In this document: in pieces, positions 1-3,748 of the stretch
Numbering within the stretch: position 1 is the first letter of the stretch
Layout of the letters: every line of letters starts with the position of its first letter
Assembly (NCBI GenBank): GCA_021107605.1
Contig: JAIOSN010000192.1
Location: forward strand, 1 to 6,382
Direction: 5' to 3'
From: Anaerolineae bacterium
Lineage (GTDB): Bacteria > Chloroflexota > Anaerolineae > B4-G1 > SLSP01
DNA length: 6,382 bases
Notes under the pieces: generated by a model
The model's database searches: none
What the model was told of the DNA's origin: nothing
Seen by the model: the letters and a program-made list of their open reading frames with translations, nothing else
Translations under genes and position numbers: made by a program

Positions 1-43
1 CACTAACCACAAGTAATACTATATGCGAAAATGGAAATGATGC

Positions 44-76
44 AAAAAGGCCCGCAGCGGTTTCCTGCTGCGGGCC
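44..76 (-). terminator. Intrinsic terminator after phnE
   Basis: A perfect 10-bp GC-rich inverted repeat (arms 49-58 and 67-76, GGCCCGCAGC against GCTGCGGGCC) encloses an 8-nt loop. Read on the minus strand, the stem is followed at once by five T (plus-strand AAAAA at 44-48). This is the standard layout of a Rho-independent terminator. It lies 24 bp beyond the phnE stop codon and ends the phnD-phnC-phnE transcript. On the plus strand the stem has no T-run after it, so it looks unidirectional. Confidence 0.93.
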
Positions 77-99
77 GGGCGTGGTGCAGTAAGCACCAC

Positions 100-1617
100 C
101 TAAGTGTAACGCTCGCGGATTTCGGCGCTGATGTAATCCAAAAGCGCCACGGTGATGGCGATGAACCAGACGGCGATACCCGCCGCGCGGAAGTTGAGCA
201 AGCGGATATATTGGATCAGCAGGAAGCCGATACCACCGCCGCCTACCAAACCGATGATGGTGGACATCCGCACATTGATATCCCAGCGGTAGATGGAGAA
301 GGAGACGAAGGGCGGGATCATCTGCGGGATGACTGCATACATGATCATCTGTAAGCGCGTCGCGCCCGTTGCTTCAATGGCTTCGATTGGCCCGGTATTG
401 ATACCCTCGATGGCCTCGGAGTAGAGCTTGCTCAGGGCGGCGATCGAGTGTACGGTGAGGGCGATAATGCCGGCGAAGGGGCCTAACCCGACCCATTGGG
501 CGGCGATGATGACCCAGATAAGCGGCTCAATGGAGCGGATGATATTGAGGATGGTCCGTGTCAAGTAGTAGACGCTCAACGTGAGTTTGGAGCCAGACAT
601 CAGGTTTTTAGCAGCTAAGAAGCTGACCGGGATGGCGAAGACGATGCCAAAGACAGTCGCCATCATTCCTAAGAAGATCGTCTCGATCATGCGTTCCACA
701 CTGAGCAAGAGCGGCTCGCTGGGTTTTAAGCCACCCACTTCTGAAATCTGCCGCGCTTGCACCTCGTGCAGCTGCGCGCCCCTGGCGCTGGGCGGTTGGA
801 GGCGGTAGGGCATAACAAGATCTACCTCGAATTCCCCTGCGCTATCGGTCTGGACATTGACGTACTCTCCCCGGTAACGGACGTGAAATTCCTGACCGAT
901 GGAATCTTTCCAGTAGATTTGGGTTTTCATGTTCGGGGCGAAGCCACTACCTTCAAGATGGAGGGGGGTGCCCATTACGAGATCATTGTTCTCGTCCATG
1001 TAGGAAAGCTCCCCACAGGTCGGAGCGGCGATTATATATGGCTGACCGGTGGTTGGTGCTGGTGATTCTGGGGCGGTATCCTCGCAAGGTATCTGGATTT
1101 TGGCACTGGCGGAGACAGTTTCGGTATCGCGGGTGACGGCGGCATCCCAGGGCCAGAGTACCTTGGAAAGTAGCGGCCAAACATCTGATAACTCCGTCAC
1201 AGCTTTGTAGAGATTGATCTCACTGATCTGCCAACCTAACGCGAAAAAGAGGAGCAGGATCAGCGCAAAAATAGCGACGCCGCCTCTGCGCTGCGGCTCT
1301 GCTTGCTGGTAAGCATCCCAGACGTTCCAGAGCCATAAAATGAGAGCGCCTAATAGGACGCCCCCGATAAAGAACGGGCGTCGGGTGAGAGCCTTGCCTA
1401 AGATGGCCAGAAGACCGGTTTCCCTGGTTGCCAGATCGACGGCTCTCCAAGCCAGCAGTCCCAATATGCTGGCCATGGAACCCAGCACGAGTAATCCGCG
1501 CCATAGCTGGAGCGCCAACATCTGTCCCAAGCCGGGGATGATGAGTGAGGCAAACGCTGCGACAGGTCCCGTTACGGGACTTGAACGTGGTTGTTCGGGT
1601 TTATATAGTTCTGCCAT
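100..1617 (-). CDS. phnE: Phosphonate-type ABC transporter permease PhnE with N-terminal membrane extension and inserted Ig-like domain
   Basis: Membrane channel subunit of a phosphonate/phosphite-type ABC importer. The C-terminal half (about 306-505) is a typical PhnE core. It starts with the ETIFLGMMATVFG helix and continues through VGLGPFAG (377-383), the EAA-type coupling loop (about 401-432, ending in AVIPQ), the YRWDINVR stretch and GLVGGGGIG (456-464). I recall closely matching motifs in E. coli PhnE. The protein has 505 residues, whereas PhnE usually has about 260-280. The extra part is a hydrophobic region (about 17-100, with a PGLGQ motif at 28-32) and a beta-rich segment (about 192-305) containing LEGSGFAPN and TDSAGEFEVDLVMP, which resembles an Ig/TIG-like fold. 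That segment falls between the canonical first helix (about 113-130) and the core, so it should face outward. C178 and C201 flank its start. AGGAGG at 1623-1628 lies 5 nt from the ATG, and the phnC stop sits inside that spacer, implying translational coupling. The core assignment is firm; the insert assignment is by pattern only. Confidence 0.93.
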   Translation of the reverse strand: MAELYKPEQPRSSPVTGPVAAFASLIIPGLGQMLALQLWRGLLVLGSMASILGLLAWRAVDLATRETGLLAILGKALTRRPFFIGGVLLGALILWLWNVWDAYQQAEPQRRGGVAIFALILLLFFALGWQISEINLYKAVTELSDVWPLLSKVLWPWDAAVTRDTETVSASAKIQIPCEDTAPESPAPTTGQPYIIAAPTCGELSYMDENNDLVMGTPLHLEGSGFAPNMKTQIYWKDSIGQEFHVRYRGEYVNVQTDSAGEFEVDLVMPYRLQPPSARGAQLHEVQARQISEVGGLKPSEPLLLSVERMIETIFLGMMATVFGIVFAIPVSFLAAKNLMSGSKLTLSVYYLTRTILNIIRSIEPLIWVIIAAQWVGLGPFAGIIALTVHSIAALSKLYSEAIEGINTGPIEAIEATGATRLQMIMYAVIPQMIPPFVSFSIYRWDINVRMSTIIGLVGGGGIGFLLIQYIRLLNFRAAGIAVWFIAITVALLDYISAEIRERYT

Positions 1618-1618
1618 C

Positions 1619-2407
1619 TTATCCTCCTACCGATCCTTCCAGACCGCCGCCTACGCGCACGGCCTCTTGACCGTAGATATTTTTGAACTCTGCATCGGTC
1701 ATCCGGCGGATATCTTCTCTGCTGCCATGATAGACGATTTCCCCATCACGCAACCCGATCACGCGGGAGGCGTACCGTTGCACCAGATCGATATAGTGCA
1801 GGCTGCATAGTATGGTAATTCCCTCTTCTTGGTTGAGAGATTCCAGATGTTCTAGAATCGAGTGTGCCAGTACCGGATCAAGACTGGCGACCGGCTCGTC
1901 GGCTAAAATGATGTGCGGTTCCTGCATCAGGGCGCGGGCGATGCCGACGCGTTGCTGTTGGCCGCCGCTCAACTCGTCGGCGCGTTTGTAGGCTTGATCG
2001 CGGATCCCCAGGCGATCCAGGGCCTTAAAGGCTAGCTCGCGATCTGTTTTGGGAAAACGATGTAAGAGGCTCTGACGTTGTTTCACGTATCCCAGCCGCC
2101 CGGTGAGGACGTTGGTGAGGACGTTGGAGCGGTTAACTAAATTAAATTGCTGAAAAATCATGCCGATTTTGCGACGTATATGGCGTAGTTCGGTCTGGTC
2201 GGCGGTGGTAATATCTTGACCGTCCCAGAGGATCTGCCCGGCGGTTGGTTCTACCAAGCGGTTGATACAACGCAACAGAGTAGATTTACCAGAACCGCTG
2301 AGGCCGATGATGATTAAGAATTCGCCATCTTCCACTTTGAAACTGACATCCCGGAGGGCGACGGTGCCATCATTATATATTTTGGTGAGGTTTTTGATTT
2401 CTAGCAT
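1619..2407 (-). CDS. phnC: Phosphonate-type ABC transporter ATP-binding protein PhnC
   Basis: Cytoplasmic ATPase that powers uptake through PhnE. At 262 residues it has the normal length for the family. All nucleotide-binding motifs are present: Walker A GLSGSGKST (35-43), the Q-loop within IFQQFNLVNR (about 84-93), signature LSGGQQQRVGIARAL (146-160), Walker B IILADEP with catalytic E171 (166-172), D-loop SLD (175-177) and the switch histidine H204. The stretch QQFNLVNRSNVLTNVLTGRLG is characteristic of PhnC rather than of other polar-solute ATPases. The C-terminus ends in a short glycine-rich tail. The start has a purine-rich ribosome binding site (AGGGGGA, 2411-2417) 3-4 nt upstream. The stop codon lies 1 nt before the phnE start. 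An attenuator-like hairpin separates it from phnD upstream. Confidence 0.96.
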   Translation of the reverse strand: MLEIKNLTKIYNDGTVALRDVSFKVEDGEFLIIIGLSGSGKSTLLRCINRLVEPTAGQILWDGQDITTADQTELRHIRRKIGMIFQQFNLVNRSNVLTNVLTGRLGYVKQRQSLLHRFPKTDRELAFKALDRLGIRDQAYKRADELSGGQQQRVGIARALMQEPHIILADEPVASLDPVLAHSILEHLESLNQEEGITILCSLHYIDLVQRYASRVIGLRDGEIVYHGSREDIRRMTDAEFKNIYGQEAVRVGGGLEGSVGG

Positions 2408-2421
2408 GCTTCCCCCTAACT

Positions 2422-2469
2422 AAAAACCTAAAACGCAAAACGCGAAAATCTCACGTTTTACGTTTTAGG
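2422..2469 (-). terminator. Attenuator-like hairpin with U-tract between phnD and phnC, built from heptamer repeats
   Basis: The 90-bp phnD-phnC gap contains an inverted repeat with 16-bp arms (2427-2442 and 2454-2469) and an 11-nt loop. On the minus-strand transcript all 16 positions pair, one of them as G-U; on the plus strand the same position is a C-A mismatch. The phn-sense stem is followed directly by TTTTTA (2421-2426). This is the form of an intrinsic terminator, although the stem is A-U rich and so probably leaky. A partial terminator here would give more binding protein than ATPase and permease, as is common in ABC importer operons. The arms consist of 7-bp units (AAAACGC twice at 2430-2443, ACGTTTT twice at 2453-2466). 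Confidence 0.68.
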
Positions 2470-2497
2470 CATTATTTTACGGTGTTGTGGTAATCTA

Positions 2498-3394
2498 CTA
2501 TTGCAAGTCTTCGATATTCATGCCGGCGGCTTGCAGTACCTGGCGGAAAATATCATAGAATTCATCACCGTGTTTTTCAAGGCCGGCCCATTGGTAAGCG
2601 GTATCCAGGGCTTCCTGACCTTCTTCGGTCTGGGAGATGGCCAAGATACCGTTTATGATCTTCAGTTTCATCTCGGCGTCCATGCCGGCAATGAATTGCA
2701 CACCGTCGTTGGGGATGTCGGCGGTGATCTCGATGACGATCACCACGTCCATAACATCAGCGTGATCTTCTTCAATGCGTCCACGGGCGTCCACGTAGGT
2801 GGCGCCGGCGTCGCAATCACCATTGTAAACGGCGGAGACGACCGCGTCGTGACTGCCAGCATCCACGATTTCGGCCAGATCGGTTTCGGGGTTAATCCCT
2901 GCGCTCTTCATGGTCAGGTTGGGGATAATCCAGCCGCTGGTGGAGAGCGGATCGGGGCGGCAGAAGGTCTTGCCTTCTAGATCAGCAATTGAGTTGATGC
3001 CGCTATCTTTGCGCACAATGATCTGCCCGTTATAAGTGGGGGTGCCGTAGCGCACGGAAACCAGTTCCGCGTTCACGCCACAACGTTCATGGGCCAATAC
3101 GTAAGAGAAGGTGGCCAGGGAGGCCATGTGGGCCTCGGCTGGTTCCGCGCACATCGCCTCGACTACGCCGGCGTACTCGGTCGCAACGTTAGTCTCGAAA
3201 TAAAGCCCGGTCTCTGCGTGCAACAGGTCGGCGACATCTTGCGCGCCGCCGGCTACCCGTTCCATCTCCCCAGAGGGGACAAATGACCAGACGATGGGGT
3301 TCTCTTCGGTGCCTAGTTCAGGCTCCCCCCCACAGGCCGTGAGCAACATGCTCACTACCACTACCAACCCAACAACTACTAACAGCTTCTTCAT
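2498..3394 (-). CDS. phnD: Phosphonate/phosphite-type ABC transporter substrate-binding lipoprotein PhnD
   Basis: Extracytoplasmic receptor that delivers ligand to PhnE. It has 298 residues. The N-terminus has a positive MKK, a hydrophobic stretch and the lipobox LTAC, with C21 as the lipidated residue. The mature part has PhnD-family features: EYAGVVEAM (73-81), YNGQIIVRKDSGI (121-133), DPLSTSGW (148-155) and a histidine at H182. By comparison from memory with E. coli PhnD, the phosphonate-group ligands Ser, Thr and His correspond to S151, T152 and H182 and are kept. Of the residues around the amino group of 2-aminoethylphosphonate, D230 is kept, E177 is replaced by D202, and Y93 appears to be M90. 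The ligand may therefore differ. Four further cysteines (82, 105, 145, 194) could form disulfides. A strong AAGGAGG site (3401-3407) lies 6 nt from the ATG. It is the first gene of the operon. Confidence 0.93.
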   Translation of the reverse strand: MKKLLVVVGLVVVVSMLLTACGGEPELGTEENPIVWSFVPSGEMERVAGGAQDVADLLHAETGLYFETNVATEYAGVVEAMCAEPAEAHMASLATFSYVLAHERCGVNAELVSVRYGTPTYNGQIIVRKDSGINSIADLEGKTFCRPDPLSTSGWIIPNLTMKSAGINPETDLAEIVDAGSHDAVVSAVYNGDCDAGATYVDARGRIEEDHADVMDVVIVIEITADIPNDGVQFIAGMDAEMKLKIINGILAISQTEEGQEALDTAYQWAGLEKHGDEFYDIFRQVLQAAGMNIEDLQ

Positions 3395-3441
3395 GTGATT
3401 CCTCCTTAACAGAAATTGATATATGTGAAGAATAGGTCACT

Positions 3442-3470
3442 ATGATAAAAGGAGTTTACGATAATGTCAA
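3442..3470 (-). promoter_or_regulatory. Housekeeping-sigma promoter of the phnDCE operon
   Basis: On the minus strand a perfect -35 box TTGACA (plus-strand 3465-3470) is followed after exactly 17 bp by TATCAT (3442-3447), which matches five of six -10 consensus bases. Transcription would start near 3435, leaving a leader of about 40 nt that contains the AAGGAGG site of phnD. I do not see a convincing Pho-box-type direct repeat next to it, so phosphate control cannot be read from the sequence. Confidence 0.82.
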
Positions 3471-3494
3471 GTGATGAATTGCAGTGAACAGATA

Positions 3495-3522
3495 GCAAAT
3501 GGCAAATAGCAAATGGCAAATA
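3495..3522. repeat. Heptanucleotide tandem repeat, unit GCAAATR, four copies
   Basis: Four contiguous 7-bp units run without interruption: GCAAATG, GCAAATA, GCAAATG, GCAAATA. Because G and A alternate at the last position, the array is also two copies of a 14-bp unit. A degenerate relative (GGCAACG) follows. It lies about 25 bp upstream of the phnD -35 box, in non-coding DNA. It resembles the short tandemly repeated repeats known from cyanobacteria and seen in other phyla. Confidence 0.85.
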
Positions 3523-3579
3523 GGCAACGTTGCAGGCCGACTTCATAACGGTGCCCCGTGGTTTTAACCGCCGGGCCTT

Positions 3580-3656
3580 AGCTTTTAACTTTTGACCTTC
3601 GACTTTCGACTTTCGACTTTCGACTTTTGACCTTTGCCTTTCAGCTTTCAACTCTT
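3580..3656. repeat. Degenerate heptanucleotide tandem array, consensus RMCTTTY, about eleven copies
   Basis: A 77-bp stretch keeps a strict 7-bp period. The units from left to right are AGCTTTT, AACTTTT, GACCTTC, GACTTTC three times, GACTTTT, GACCTTT, GCCTTTC, AGCTTTC and AACTCTT. The three central copies are identical and the array decays towards both ends, as expected for expansion from the middle. Its pyrimidine-rich strand is the plus strand. It ends just before the candidate promoter of the macroglobulin gene. The minus-strand reading frame through it is an artefact of the repeat. Confidence 0.88.
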
Positions 3657-3659
3657 CTC

Positions 3660-3687
3660 TTGCCTCCCCACGTCCCCGTGCTATGAT
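3660..3687 (+). promoter_or_regulatory. Candidate extended -10 promoter of the macroglobulin gene
   Basis: TTGCCT (3660-3665, four of six -35 consensus bases) is followed after 16 bp by TATGAT (3682-3687), five of six -10 bases. A TG lies one base upstream of the -10 (3679-3680), giving an extended -10. Transcription would start near 3694, about 55 nt before the ATG at 3749. The -35 box abuts the end of the heptamer array. The prediction rests on consensus matching only. Confidence 0.55.
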
Positions 3688-3737
3688 TGAAAATGTAGCG
3701 GTTGATTACTGATTATTAATTCTCTAGTCCCCAACCC

Positions 3738-3743
3738 GGGAGG
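3738..3743 (+). promoter_or_regulatory. Ribosome binding site of the macroglobulin gene
   Basis: GGGAGG lies 5 nt upstream of the ATG at 3749. It fixes that start: the reading frame opens here with a basic-hydrophobic signal sequence, and there is no better start nearby in frame. Confidence 0.75.
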
Positions 3744-3748
3744 TTTGT

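Noticed and set aside
1..43. Possible regulatory DNA or gene end beyond the phn terminator
   Set aside because: Only 43 bases of AT-rich sequence are visible, without a motif or coding signal that can be supported.
1340..1810. Plus-strand frame of 156 codons across the phnE-phnC junction
   Set aside because: It is the antisense shadow of two firmly assigned genes.
3465..3490. Possible Pho-box-like direct repeats (TTCACT, TTCATC, TTGACA on the minus strand)
   Set aside because: The spacing is not a regular 11 bp and the matches are weak; the last one is the -35 box itself.
3553..3576. Imperfect GC-rich inverted repeat CCCGTGGTT / AACCGCCGGG
   Set aside because: The stem is only about seven pairs with an internal loop and a very small apical loop, and no T-run follows on either strand. 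It was not called as a terminator or operator.
3406..3651. Minus-strand reading frame of 81 codons with a Lys/Arg/Ser-rich N-terminus
   Set aside because: Its N-terminal half is the translation of the heptamer array, its end overlaps the phnD promoter, and it has no ribosome binding site or recognisable domain.
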